Both the position numbers and the translations under genes were made by a program. Source: Plantago elongata (taxonomy: Eukaryota; Streptophyta; Magnoliopsida; Lamiales; Plantaginaceae). Taken from it: a stretch of 64,000 nucleotides of DNA. The stretch covers positions 1-64,000 of the forward strand of contig JAYMSP010000028.1 in assembly GCA_036897095.1 (NCBI GenBank), in the 5' to 3' direction. The notes beneath the pieces are model-generated. The model saw nothing but the letters and a program-made list of their open reading frames with translations, was not told where the DNA came from and ran no database searches. Shown piece after piece: positions 23,548 through 34,995 of the stretch (positions are counted from its first letter, which is position 1; each line of letters starts with the position of its first letter).

Positions 23548-24538
23548 TGATCAACAATTTTCATGCATGTAGCAACACAGCAGAAATTTAACTTCCTCCG
23601 TTTGGTTTTAGAAGATTGTATTAACATTTATGCTATGTTTAGTAAGTAGGTAGTTAGCTTAGTTAGTGGTTGATTATATTCCAGCTCCAATAGAGGCTGC
23701 CATGTAGTCTATATATGGAATTAGGCTAACACCATTCTCATTCTCTGTTTCTATACTGTGCCATTAGTACTCTTTCTTTGATGAATCAATGGAGTCCAAT
23801 TCCTTTCAATTCCATTTCTTTCTCAAGGCATCTGTTTTATCTTCCAAAATCCAAATAATGCTAGTATGCTACAGCTAGATATTCCATCATCAAAACCGAA
23901 CACTGCGGCCCCTCGTCACACATTTTTTACCTAAAATTATGCGCCAAATCTAATGAATGAAGTTTTTCGAATAAATAAAGTATTATTTTTTATAAATATT
24001 TTTACTGAAACAAATACTCAGCAATGAGCAGTACCTTTAGGGCAGGGCGGATTGAGGAAGTAGATTGCAATTCACCCATGAAAAACACACAAGAAACCAA
24101 TTATGTGATGTGGATATGCGGCCTTATTAGACCTTACTATGTTTCTAGAATTTTTTGTTTCTGCACAACCAAGGGAAAAGTAAAACTCCATTGGCCAAAA
24201 TTGATAACCACGAAAATTGTATTACACCCAGGAAACGGACCCAAGTACAACAAATTTTCTAGAGCGTAAATAATGATAACCATATGACCTCAACCAGCAT
24301 AGGCTTGTTTCCGTAGAGGTAGAAATATGAACAGCCACGACGATTACTCTCTCCGACTCTGCTCCATGATCCATCTATTCACAGAACATACAGTTGGATG
24401 CAGCGCCACAGTAAATTTGTCTGCTAGTATACTCACAATCAGTATTCACCAAGTTAGATAAGATAAATCTGGTATGCAAGGGAGCACTGTTATATCGTGT
24501 CAGTAGCCCAAAGTGACTCATTGGATACAACTACTGTT
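23548..24538. other. Spacer between tandem NRAMP genes
   Basis: About 990 bp holding the promoter of the downstream NRAMP copy and the 3' region of the upstream copy. No gene seen. A stretch around 23640-23850 has a faint LTR-like look but no supporting termini. Confidence 0.4.
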
Positions 24539-27500
24539 TCATGTACATCTCTCTGGAAGTAAGTGGTTCACCCAACTGAAAAGTTCACGTTGTTGCCGAT
24601 GTGAGATAAGATACAAAATAAATACTAGATATGCTGCAGTCCCTGTGCAGACAAGGAAGCCAAACAAGAAGCCAGATACTTCCGAGATGAAAAAGTGCAC
24701 CAATAGGTATCCATTTATCACCATCACAAGAGCAGCCACCATCCAAGCAATCCTCTACATTAGGACAGATGCACACAAGTAAAATCCATGTCAAGTAATT
24801 AAGATATAAAGATGAATGATCTCACATATGGCACATGAGTGAACTAAGTTGAGTAAAGGACGTCGACAAAGACTAGTTCTTTATCATACTTGGTGGAATT
24901 ACAACAGCAGCCAAGGCTTTAGCCATTACTTGGTGGAATTACAACAGCAGCCAAGGCTTTAGCCATTACTTGGTGGAATTACAACAGCAGCCAAGGCTTT
25001 AGCCTTTGCATGATATGCATGCAGGCGAATACTTTAATCACTTTTAAGTCGTTTGCTACTGTATTTTAGTGTGCATGATAAGCATAACCTAATGTGAATA
25101 TTTGTCATATGTAATATAGAAAGCAAATAAGTATTCAGTTTATGGTTCAGTTCTCCAAGATGCCATGACTGCATTACCAAAATTAACTTAAATAGGTCTC
25201 TAGTACCAACTGGCACAAACATCAATAATTGTCATGATTCAAGAGCACGTGTCATCAGCAAAAACCACAACACAATGAACTTTATCCTACGTCAACCTAG
25301 AAATATTTGCATTCACATATACAACTTATGCAATTCCTTGTTAATACATATATCAACAGGAAGAATGAATAGAAAGAATCACGTTGGCGTACGTCAAAGA
25401 ACAAAGGGTTGACTTACCTCAAGTACAGGTCCGATCTTAAATGTTCCCATCACCTCTTCCTTGGCCACCAAGGTGAGAAGCGGGATGAGGGCGAAAGGTA
25501 TCTGAATAGACTGTAGCACATTAAGCCACTCGTTCAAAACATCTAGGGATGCTTCCGATTTGTTAAAAATCAATGCCACGATTATAGTTGGAATTATTGC
25601 ACAACTACGGGTTATTAATGCCCTTACGGATTTCTTTAACCGCAGGTTAAGAAACCCTCCCATTATAAACTGCCCAGCGTAGGTGCCAGTTATTGTACTA
25701 CTCTGACCAGCTGCCAATAATCCAATGCCCCATATATAAAGAATTGGAAATAAACCCCCACCATATTTCTCCTCAAGATACTGCCCAGCATTAACTAGGC
25801 CTATACTGTTTGCCTTCTCACTTCCATAGAACCCTTTAGCAAAGACAGTTGTAACAAACAAATTGATCATGAAGGAGACGAAAAGTGCAGCTGATGACTC
25901 GATGGAGTAATAGGTAATTGCTTCCTGGACTTGACCTTTCTTTTTAGGATCAATATCCCTGGACTGCACCAGAGCAGAATGCAAAAAAACATTGTGTGGC
26001 ATTATTACGCAACCCACTACTCCAACAGCCTGTCGAATTGTTCTCGAGCTAAGCTTTGGAACCAAAAGTCCTGTAGTTCAATTAAAATTTATATTAGCAT
26101 AATAATGTTTTAGCCAACCCCTTTTGCCCAGTGCTTGTTTCTTTTATTTGTTACAAACAGAGCACAGTGGTGGTCAAGGGACAAGTAATACCATTTTGTA
26201 TCTATGTATGGAATTCAAATTGAAGAACCTAACCTATTGAAAGTTCTTTCATGCTCGGTTTAGCATCTGCAAACATCCAAGCAAATGATAGCCCCATGGT
26301 TGATATTAGAACTGCAAAAACAGCTTCCAACTTCCTCACTCCATAGTTTTCAAGAAGTAAAAACATAAAGCTGTATTACAAATTAAATGGAAACAACTTC
26401 AGTATTCCAAATTAAACACTCATCAACTCAAAACCAGTTCTACAGTCAGACACGGGATAAACATGATAAAAGACACTCTCTCACGCAAGAAGCAAGTCAA
26501 TATTTAACGTCAACACCAAGCTATTTGAGAAGAACTAAATTCTGATCACCTTAGCAGTAAAAGACATAATTATCTAAAGGTAGGTACATCACAAAAGCAT
26601 CTGTAATGCAGTGTGAAGCTTATTCCACTAAAACATAAAGTCAGTGACTGTATTACAACAAAAGGTAAAACATAAAGTTAGTGACTGCTAAAGCAATAGT
26701 GGCTTCCACATAGATCTATCTAACACACCATATACATATGTTATCCCACTTACAGGTGTGTCAAACATCTCCACATAAGAAATGATCAAGAATTTAAACA
26801 GCATGGTGCTTCAACAAAAGTAAAGAATCCCGTCTATTTGTAAACCATCCCATTTTACTAATACAGCACTAAGTATATCAACACAAACTCAGCTCTGCAT
26901 ATGTTGAAATCTACTCAGGGTTATACAAAACATTTTTAAAAAAAAACCATGTGGGAATTTCACAGAACGGAGCTGAGGCTTTCACGCTAAAACCTTAAAC
27001 ATTTAAATCTTTTTACTATGTTTTAGGCCTTTCAGATTTAATATAAGATTTCATATATTAATGTAAAAGGTCTAATCCAGTGTCTCAGTCTATCTATATT
27101 CATTCATAAATTAGTAATGAAAGTCTTTTATAAAAAGTTCATTATCAAAGTGGTCACAATATCTACAGTGGAATTAGAACACTTAAATTATACCCAAAAA
27201 AAAATTCAACTTCGATACAATGACGTAATTAAATGAATTGATAAACATAGAGATTCTCCTAAACCTCCCATGATTTATCACACAGAGGAAAATGTACTAA
27301 ACTAAAATGCACAGATCACAATTTTCACAATTCAATCATAAAGCCTTCTTACTCAAAAAAGGCAATGCAAGACAATAGCGGAGTAACAAAATCAACAAAA
27401 TCCAAACTTTGATCAATCATCAAACCTATGCTAGCTAGTTTGAGGTTTAGGCCTATCATAAACACAAATTAAACCAAAAAAATAACAACAGCAATGTCGA

Positions 27501-28180
27501 AAATATAATGGAGTAACAAAATCGAAACTTTGATCGATTATCAAAGCTATGCTAGCTAGTTTGAGGTTCAGGCCTATCATAAACACAAATTAAAGAAAAG
27601 AAAGAAAACGAATCGATTAACAGAAATGTCGAGAATGACACACATACCAATCAGAAGCAGTAATAAGAACACCAGCCCAAAGAGGCAAAACCCCACGACT
27701 CAGAATCTGAATCGCAATGGCACTCCCAATAACCTCCTGAATATCCGCCGCAATCAACGCCACCTCCGCCATGAACCACAGCAAAATCCCCGCCCAATAC
27801 GGGTACTCTTCCCTACACAGCTCCGCCAAGTGCCGACCCGTCGCCACCCCCACTCTCGCCGACAACAGCTGTATCAACAGCCCCATTCCGGTCGCCCACA
27901 TCAGCAGCCACAGCAGCGAGTACCCCGCGATCGCACCCGCTTGAAGATCCCCTTCCAGATTCCCCGGATCGAGAAAAGCTATGCTCATCAGAAAACCCGG
28001 CCCGGTGAAGAGCCATAGCTTGCGGAAGGAGAAAGGTGGCGTGGAATTGGGATCTTCGAGCTCGAAAGCGGTGATTTGGATCTTCTCCTGGTCGGAGTCG
28101 GAGTCGGAGAGGGCGGTGGAGGAGGGGAGGAGGAGTAGAGATTCGTCGTCTTTCGGCGGTGGTGCTATGGTGGTGGTCAT
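24539..28180 (-). CDS. NRAMP2: NRAMP2-like divalent metal transporter, four exons, 512 aa
   Basis: Exons in transcript order are 27648-28180, 26234-26370, 25418-26070 and 24539-24754 (512 residues), all introns GT-AG. Exons 2 and 3 have exactly the same lengths (137 and 653 nt) as in the neighbour at 21652-23547. All hallmarks are present: DPGN in TM1, [18 protein letters not shown] in TM6 (Met247, His249) and the [18 protein letters not shown] consensus loop. The hydrophilic N-terminus ([15 protein letters not shown]) contains an acidic dileucine-like stretch of the type that sorts plant NRAMPs to endomembranes. From family knowledge it should carry Mn2+/Fe2+ with protons in trans-Golgi or vacuolar membranes; the sub-location is inferred. 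Intron 1 is 1,277 bp and AT-rich. Intron 3 holds a 40-bp triplication. Confidence 0.93.
24887..25004. repeat. Three perfect 40-bp tandem repeats in an NRAMP intron
   Basis: A 40-bp unit starting TACTTGGTGGAATTACAACA occurs three times head to tail (starts 24887, 24927 and 24967) with essentially no divergence; the last copy stops a few bases short. It lies inside the third intron (24755-25417) of the minus-strand NRAMP2-like gene. The lack of mutations suggests a recent expansion, and copy number may vary between individuals. Confidence 0.85.
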
Positions 28181-29722
28181 GGTCTGAGATTGATTTCGGA
28201 GGGGTTTTGTATTATTTTGGAGGTGGCGGAAAATTGGATTGATTTAATTTATATAGGTTTTCTTAAATGTTGTTAGTTTCGTTATAATGCTTCGATCGAT
28301 TTCGTTATCATGGACTATACTATGGTGCCTGCCTTATTCAGATGTTGAGAGAATGTGTACATTTTTATTATTAGATCGGAGGGGGTATAATGTTTAAATG
28401 GGAATGGCCAATAGGAGGGGGACACGTAGGATGTCCTTGTCATTTTGTTGAAGGCTACTTTTGTCTTGTAATGTGTTAGGTTATTTTATGCAGTATTTGA
28501 TGAGGGATTTTGTAGGGTTTTAAGCTATTTTGTAAGAGTATCTTTTATGATTGTTAGAGATAGGTTTATACAAACGTGGGATCTTGGATTTTGGGTTCAC
28601 GGTGGAAGTTAATGAGTAGAAAAGTTGGCGAAAATTATAACATTCTTGTTCGAGGGTTTGAATGGTAATGAATTAATGAGTAATTGATCAGTCTATTACA
28701 TGAAAAGGTAGGTGAATATAACATTTTGATTTTTGAGTTCGATAGCCAGATGGTAGGTGTGCATTTAAGTTTTGAATATGTCACATTAAATTAGATTTAC
28801 TTGGTACTTTGAAAGGTAGTTCGGGTGAATTGCTAATGCCATTACAAAAATAAAAATAATTAGATTTAAAGGTGAATTCGGGCGAGTGATAATAAAAAAT
28901 CAAATTAACCTGTCTATGACGGGTTACTATTGTTCAAATAATTTTTCAGTCCGTGACGATTCGGAATTAACAATCGAAGGTGGTAGGGGTAACACGCACG
29001 GAGCGTTTACAAGCGGTTATCTAATAGTCTTGGAACATTTATACGGAGTGATTATTCAATGTACAACAAGAGTTTTACTATGCCTAATGACATTCAATTT
29101 GTATGAAAATTGTAAAATGCGTGAATTGGTAAATCTAAATCATTTCAAATCATCATATTCTAATCTTTGGATATGTATGAATTCACTCAAAGTGTAAAGG
29201 AATAGATAGTTAATTGTGTGTACCATATGAATAAAACACCCCACATAAACAAATAATTGTGTGTCAAACACACACATGTAAGTTGTGGCTATTTTTGGGG
29301 GTTTAGTTTACCATAGGATGTGATCTGTAACACTAAGAGTGATTTGAGTATTAGTCCTTAATTTCCTATATCAGTTAGAGTATTCAGGATCCTAAACTCT
29401 AGCTAGTTGCTTGACTATGTATAGTGATGCAATCTGTTGTGATATTCACACAAAAACCATTCTTCTTGATCCTGAACTCTTGTCACATTCAAACTAAAAC
29501 CATTCTTCTCTAATCTCTATTACATCGTTTTATTTCTTCCATAATATTTCTCCACTGCTGTAAGATCAAGAACCTTTCAAACAAACTTTAGGCTCTGAGT
29601 GATCCCTTGTCATTATCATTACAACACTTCTCCGTGTTCAGATTCTTCTTGATTCCAGTGATAATCACAAGGATTTACTAATTCCATACTTATTTTCGAA
29701 CAACGAATGTAGCATTTCCAAT
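28181..29722. other. Intergenic region between divergent NRAMP and RING genes
   Basis: About 1.5 kb between two divergently transcribed genes, so both promoters should lie here. No gene or clear transposon was recognised. A duplicated AAACCATTCTTCT motif occurs near 29455-29515, in what may be the leader of the RING gene. Confidence 0.4.
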
Positions 29723-30334
29723 ATGAAACATCTTGGAACTCTTTCCCTTCTATTCTTGACCACTTCTATTGTTCATGGAGGTATATACTGTTCTTCTCAT
29801 GCATATGGTGTTTAATATCATTTTTCTGGTCCATACTTGACACTTTTGGTATTCAATTACAATGCAGATGACTCAATTCCAGATTATTCGAACAACTGGC
29901 TGGGCGATGATGTGAAATCGACTCGTTCCAAGCTTCTTATTATAGCTATCTCCCTGATGGTACTCGTTGCTTTCGTGGAAACCATCAGGTGTTTGCGTAA
30001 TAAGAGTAGGACAGATAACATTCCATCTGATCTGCCCGATTCCCTGCCACAGTATTCCATACGAAGACCGCAGCTAGACCTCAACAGTGGCATGGGGATA
30101 TACGAATCCAAAATCAATTTTTGCACCCAAGCAATTGTTCTTGGTGAAAGAACTGTAATTCCAGGGCCTGACTCTAATGTTACATGTTCGATATGCTTAG
30201 AAGGTTACGCTTTAGGGAATACAGCGAGGCGCATACGTAAATGTGCGCATTGCTTTCATGCTCATTGTATTGAGACTTGGTTGATGAAAAATAACACATG
30301 CCCTGTCTGCAGAACTATTCTCCTGGGCTTTTAA
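29723..30334 (+). CDS. Short ATL20/21-like RING-H2 E3 ubiquitin ligase, two exons, 174 aa
   Basis: Exons 29723-29780 and 29868-30334, GT-AG intron, 174 residues. The layout is a signal-like hydrophobic N-terminus (1-19), a short luminal stretch, one membrane segment (about 41-56, LLIIAISLMVLVAFV) and a C-terminal RING-H2. The zinc ligands are all present: C126, C129, C145, H147, H150, C153, C164 and C167, with Trp157 at the usual E2-contact position. The run from SLPQYS to VLGER and PGPDSNVTCSICL matches the ATL20-22 group. Those proteins normally carry a GUB_WAK extracellular domain of roughly 200 residues, which is absent here. Predicted role: membrane-anchored E3 ligase, possibly in defence signalling (inference). 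Confidence 0.8.
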
Positions 30335-30487
30335 ATTGTGACCATCTTTTCTGTCAATAAAAAGTAAAAACCGATAATTTTGGATGTTTTCGTTTTTTGT
30401 ATGCCATATTTGTTGAAGAAAGTGCCACACATGTCTCCAATACAGTTTCCTTAGAGGATCGAAACTACATACATCAACATTTAAATT

Positions 30488-32106
30488 TTAAACATCAGAA
30501 AGAAGATTGGTCAGGAAACTGCGCGGTTTGCATTTACAAGTTAATGGCTCAATCTTTGGTGCTGTGATGCCTGAACCTTCATTCATATCAATTTCACAGA
30601 CTTTCTCCCAATTAAAGCATTGCACAAGATATCCCAAAGCCACTGTCACATTGCGCAGTGCCAAGTTCTCACCAGGACAAGCTCTTCTCCCGACTCCAAA
30701 AGGCATGAACTGGCACTCATTTTTACTTCTTTCTAAATATTGGAATCTTTCAGGCTTGAATCTTTCAGGGTCCTCCCAATGTTCGTCGCTGTGATGAATA
30801 TGCCATGCGTTCACAAAGAGTATGGTTCCTTTAGGGATCTGATAACCACCTACAACACAGTCTTTTGATGATTCATGAGGCACTAGCAATGGCCCTGCTG
30901 GATGCAGGCGCATAGTTTCATTGATTATGCCACAAAGGTACGGAAGCTGAGCCAAATCAGATTCGTTCATGAAGCGGTCTTTCCCAACAACACTGTCAAT
31001 TTCGGCTCGCGCTATTGTTAAAGCTTCTGGATTGTCTAAAAGAAGCGAAAACGCCCACTCCAATGTATCAGCAGACGTATTGGATCCTGCTTGGATCATA
31101 ACCTGTTTTAAATGCAATCAAAAATATCAAAGCAGAATGATTATGCTAATAACTGGTTTTACATAAAAGAAAAGTTTGTAGCTGAAAATGTTACCAGAAG
31201 GAGGTTTCTGATCATCTCATCAGTGTAATATTCTGGTTCTTGTTTCTGTAAAGACAGTAAAATTTCAGCCATTATTTTGTTCCCTCCAGGAGCTGAATTT
31301 GCACCGTCATATTCCATTTTCCGATATTCTTCAATTAAATTCTGCATGAACCTGTCACGTTTCTCTTGAATTGCCATTATCTTCTTCTCAGTATCCTTGT
31401 ATCCACCAAACCATCTCATGAAAGGCATCAAATCCACAATGCTCGTGGCAGGTCCAACGGTAATAAACTCATTAACGATCTCCTGAAAGATCTTGGCCTG
31501 TTCCGGATTTTCCACATTCGCTCCATAGTATCTTTTCCCACAAATCATACCTGTCAAGACATTGAACATAAACTCAAACAGGGCTATCTTCACATGCACA
31601 ATTCCCTGACCTCCCCCTTTGGCTAACTGGTCAAGTTTTCGAACCAGGACAATAACTTCATCTTTCCGGACATCTGAAAGCATCTGCAGTCTGTGCGCTG
31701 AAAGAAGTTCAAGAGTTGCAATCCTTCGAATGTTTCTCCAATGATCTCCGTACGAACACCAAGGAAGCCCAGTGTAATTATACCCCAAGTGCTTACCATT
31801 TAGGAACAAAGGGCGATTTGCAAAGGTAATATCGTGCTTGGTAAAGCATTCTTGGGCTAGAGACGGGGATGAAACAAGGAGAACCGGGCGAATGCCTAGC
31901 TTAAGGGACATTATTGGACCATACTTTTTGGAGAGCTCAGAAAGGCCTCTATGGAAAGGCTTCTTGACCAAGTATAAGTGGCCGATAAAGGGTAAGGCCG
32001 GAAAGGGGCTTGGAGGGTGATTACGAGGCTTGCGAATGAAACGCAGACTGGTAAAGTACAGAACTAGGAGAAGAACTGGAGTTAGGTACATAACATCAGT
32101 TTCCAT
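30488..32106 (-). CDS. Cytochrome P450, CYP81 family, gene A, two exons, 508 aa
   Basis: Exons in transcript order are 31195-32106 and 30488-31102, joined at the conserved CYP81 intron position just before the I helix (508 residues, full length). It has an N-terminal membrane anchor, a proline hinge ([16 protein letters not shown]), the K-helix ExxR in NETMRLHP, PERF, and the haem loop [11 protein letters not shown] with Cys446 as thiolate ligand. The I-helix reads AGSNTSADTLEW: the usual acidic residue of AGx(D/E)T is Asn312. CYP81 enzymes are ER-bound monooxygenases of specialised metabolism (lignans, flavonoids, glucosinolates in different lineages); the substrate here cannot be told. It is closest to gene C in this window, sharing the [12 protein letters not shown] and QEKRDRFMQ segments. 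Confidence 0.9.
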
Positions 32107-32245
32107 GATGTAGTGAGCTAGCTAAGAGATGGAGTATATATATAGAGTTTCTGCAATAAAAATGTATATACTATTCAGTATTCATATATAATATCTTATA
32201 ATCAAGTAGCTAGCCCGCCTATAATTCCCGTGTCCCAACTTTCAG

Positions 32246-32327
32246 TCAACTTCGATCTGATCTCTTTCATACTATTTTATTTGGCTCAACTTCGATCTGA
32301 TCTCTTTCATACTCTATTTTATTTGGC
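32246..32327. repeat. Two-copy tandem repeat, about 40 bp unit
   Basis: The unit TCAACTTCGATCTGATCTCT ... TTTATTTGGC occurs twice in a row, the second copy with a 2-bp insertion. It lies in the upstream region of the CYP81 gene A. Confidence 0.7.
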
Positions 32328-32983
32328 TCAATTCTCATATTGAAGACTTCCAATGAATCAGTATCAATCAGTATCAACTTTGATTCTTTCATGCTCAAAC
32401 ATTCTGACTATTCATTACTAATAACATAGAGGATATACGTAAAAAAAAATATAAAATATTCAATTCATCTCCAAAATATCTTTACTAATACGCGTTTATT
32501 TCATAACTTTGTGCACATTAATTGCTATATTAGTGTCTCGAACCGAGTATTTCATTACTTCGATCGGCTTTTTAACAAACGAGCTCATCTCAAACTCAAA
32601 TAAGACTTACTTAGCTCGAACTTTAATCGAGCTTGAGCCACGTTAAAGCTCGTTAGTTAAAATTGCATATAAATACATACAAAAAAATATATGAGTTTTA
32701 TCGAATCTAGAAGTATCTATTCGACTCAATAACTAAATAAGTAACAAGTTGAACTTGAGTCTAACTCGAACACCTTATCAACGAGACGAGTTGAATCGAA
32801 TCGAACACAAATTCGTATAGTCATATCATACGTTCTTTCATTTTTTTTTAAGATGATAAATGTAACTGGAACTCGAATCTATTGTTTGAAGAAGAAACGT
32901 TTTTATCAAATGAGGTGTGCTTTGTTGTCTACTTCTTTTTATTCAACTTCGTATTTTTTTTATTATTATTATATATCTATAGA

Positions 32984-33082
32984 ACTTACTCTTAAAATTG
33001 CATCAAGTTGAGAGAAGTTATTAGACTGTTGACTTACTCTTAAAATTGCATCAACTTGAGAGAAGTCATTAGAATGTTGATT
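32984..33082. repeat. Two-copy tandem repeat, about 48 bp unit
   Basis: ACTTACTCTTAAAATTGCAT ... AGAGAAGT(T/C)ATTAGA(C/A)TGTTGA is present twice in tandem with three or four differences between the copies. Confidence 0.65.
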
Positions 33083-34050
33083 TAGAATTATAGTTGATAT
33101 AAATCAACAGAAGAATTCAACTGTATCAAATTCAATCATAAACCAAACATATATATATATATTGGTTTCTTGACTGTTTGCAGGACAAGTTGCAAGGTCA
33201 AGTTGTCAAATAAGTGCGCATAGTATATGCTCATTTTAATAACCTGACGTATATCACGTAGGAAATTTTATTTTTTTAAAGTAACCATGCGTGATATATA
33301 TATATATATGTATAGAAGAAGTATTAACAGAGTTTATATACGAACGATCTTAAACGTACAGTTTGAGTGACATGACGTATAAACACTGAATATAGGTCTG
33401 TTAAGATTAAAATGTTAAGTCAATCCGGATATATGTCTCACACATATAAAACTGAACTCATCTATCCGGATAACTTACTGACCAAACATATGTTGGAAAA
33501 GTTACATGATCCATAACGTTGAAATTATAAACAAAATTATGATTCATGTTGAAATTATATGTGCATTCGTGCTTCATTAGTTTTACTTATAGTTTATACG
33601 CTTTACTATCAACTTCTAGAGCTAGAACCCCTACATCATAAATATTAAAATTAAAAGAATTGTTTTGGCCGCCATAATAGTATTTGAAAATTGGTAGAAT
33701 ATTTGAATTGGGATATAGAGTTTTATTGCAAAAACTGAAAAGAGGAAGCTTTATGTAGGACATAGAAATGCCAAAATGAAAATCTGAAGTCGGCAAGTAC
33801 AAAATTCGAGGCCCCGTTTGCCATATGACTGAAGCGGTTATTTTCTCACTGAACAAAAAAAAAAAAAATTCAATTAAAAAAGACCATTCAAATTATATCT
33901 CAATCAGTCCCTAATATTTGAATATAATATTTGTAGATCTCAATTCTCATCTCCCTTCGATTCATGATGCTTACTATATGATAATTCATGATTCAAATAA
34001 AAATCACTCATCGAAATAAATTAAAATGTTAGTAGAATTTTAAATTTAAA

Positions 34051-34168
34051 TTATGTTCTCTTCAACTGAAATTTACTAAATTAAATATAACTGAATTGAA
34101 GTAAGGTATAAATTATATCAAAGCAGATCTGAACTAAATTTAATTCTCAGTTAAAGAGGATAAAGTCT
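34051..34168. mobile_element. MITE, family 2, copy b
   Basis: It starts TTATGTTCTCTTCAACTGAA and ends with an inverted match around TTCTCAGTTAAAGAGGATAA. It is related to the termini at 12890 and lies directly upstream of another copy at 34255. The edges have decayed, so the limits are approximate. Confidence 0.5.
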
Positions 34169-34254
34169 TACTCTTGTATGTGATTATGTGAATCTCACTC
34201 GAAAAGATGATGTAAATACGTTGTTTTTTATTTGTAACAAACTAACAATCATAT

Positions 34255-34381
34255 CGTGTTCTTTCCAGTTGAGATTTATTGAACTGAACTCAACTAATAA
34301 AGATAAAATATAAATTATAACTAAGTTGAGCTGAATTAGATTAAACTGAAGTTATTTTCTATTGAAAATAACACAAACCTT
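34255..34381. mobile_element. MITE, family 2, copy c
   Basis: It starts CGTGTTCTTTCCAGTTGAG and ends TTGAAAATAACACAAACCTT, the inverted counterpart. The interior repeats short TGAACTGAACTCAACT-like units, as in the other copies. No coding capacity. Confidence 0.5.
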
Positions 34382-34492
34382 AATTTCATTTAAAACTTAC
34401 AGAGTACACACTATTAATTGGATAATTGAGGAGAAGACAACTTTAATTTCATTTAAAACTTAGAGAGTACACACTATTAATTAATTGGACAA
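34379..34492. repeat. Two-copy tandem repeat, about 60 bp unit
   Basis: A unit beginning CTTTAATTTCATTTAAAACT and running through GAGAGTACACACTATTAATT occurs twice, the second copy with a 4-bp AATT expansion. The left copy abuts the family-2 MITE ending at 34381. Confidence 0.65.
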
Positions 34493-34909
34493 TCATGAAC
34501 TCATGATCGAGATTCGAAAGGGCTAGACACAAAATATTAGAGTATGAAAAACAGGAACACTTAAAAAAAATAGTTCATATACCTTTTTTGAATTCTTTCC
34601 GAAGACTGTATTACATAGTTTCAGAAACTACTTATTTGTTGCAATTTCTTCTATGACTACTGTTCAAACCCAGATTTGGGTTTTGTCTAACTGGAAGATG
34701 AATATCACTATACATCAAGTAAGGATTTAAGCAATGTTACCAAGATCATGCTGTAGGTCAAATTAAGTCCGAATTACACATGAAAAAAATTGATATGGTT
34801 AGATGGTCAACAATATGAATAATTTTCCAGAAACATGCATTAGACTATTTTAAAGATGGAATGAAGTCAAGCATGTTCATGCAAATGATCAATTCTCAAA
34901 TCTCAAGTG

Positions 34910-34921
34910 TGTATATATACA
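34910..34921 (+). promoter_or_regulatory. Probable TATA box of the PMEI-like gene
   Basis: TGTATATATACA lies about 75 bp upstream of the ATG at 34996, a plausible position for a core promoter. No further support. Confidence 0.4.
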
Positions 34922-34995
34922 TATGCAGTCACTCAGTTCTATCATCAACAGAACCAACTTATATACTATATCAATTCATAACATAAAAGATAAGA

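Larger units (their letters stand above)
32107..34910. other. Repeat-rich intergenic region
   Basis: About 2.8 kb between CYP81 gene A and the PMEI gene. It holds three local tandem duplications (near 32246, 32984 and 34379) and two family-2 MITEs, listed separately. An (AT)n run lies near 33152-33162. No credible gene. Confidence 0.45.

Noticed and set aside
23640-23850. Possible solo LTR (TAGTTAGC-type repeats, TATA-like and polyadenylation-like motifs)
   Set aside because: No matching terminal TG...CA ends, target-site duplication or internal element could be identified, and the region is also where the NRAMP promoter must lie.
24887-25004. CRISPR-like appearance of three regular repeats
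   Set aside because: The copies are head to tail with no spacers, in a plant intron. This is a simple tandem repeat.
29220-29620. LTR-like stretch upstream of the RING gene
   Set aside because: It has only a general resemblance in base composition and motifs; a promoter plus 5' leader explains it equally well.
32134-32145. TATA-like run just upstream of CYP81 gene A
   Set aside because: It lies only about 28 bp from the start codon, which would leave almost no leader, so I did not call it the promoter.
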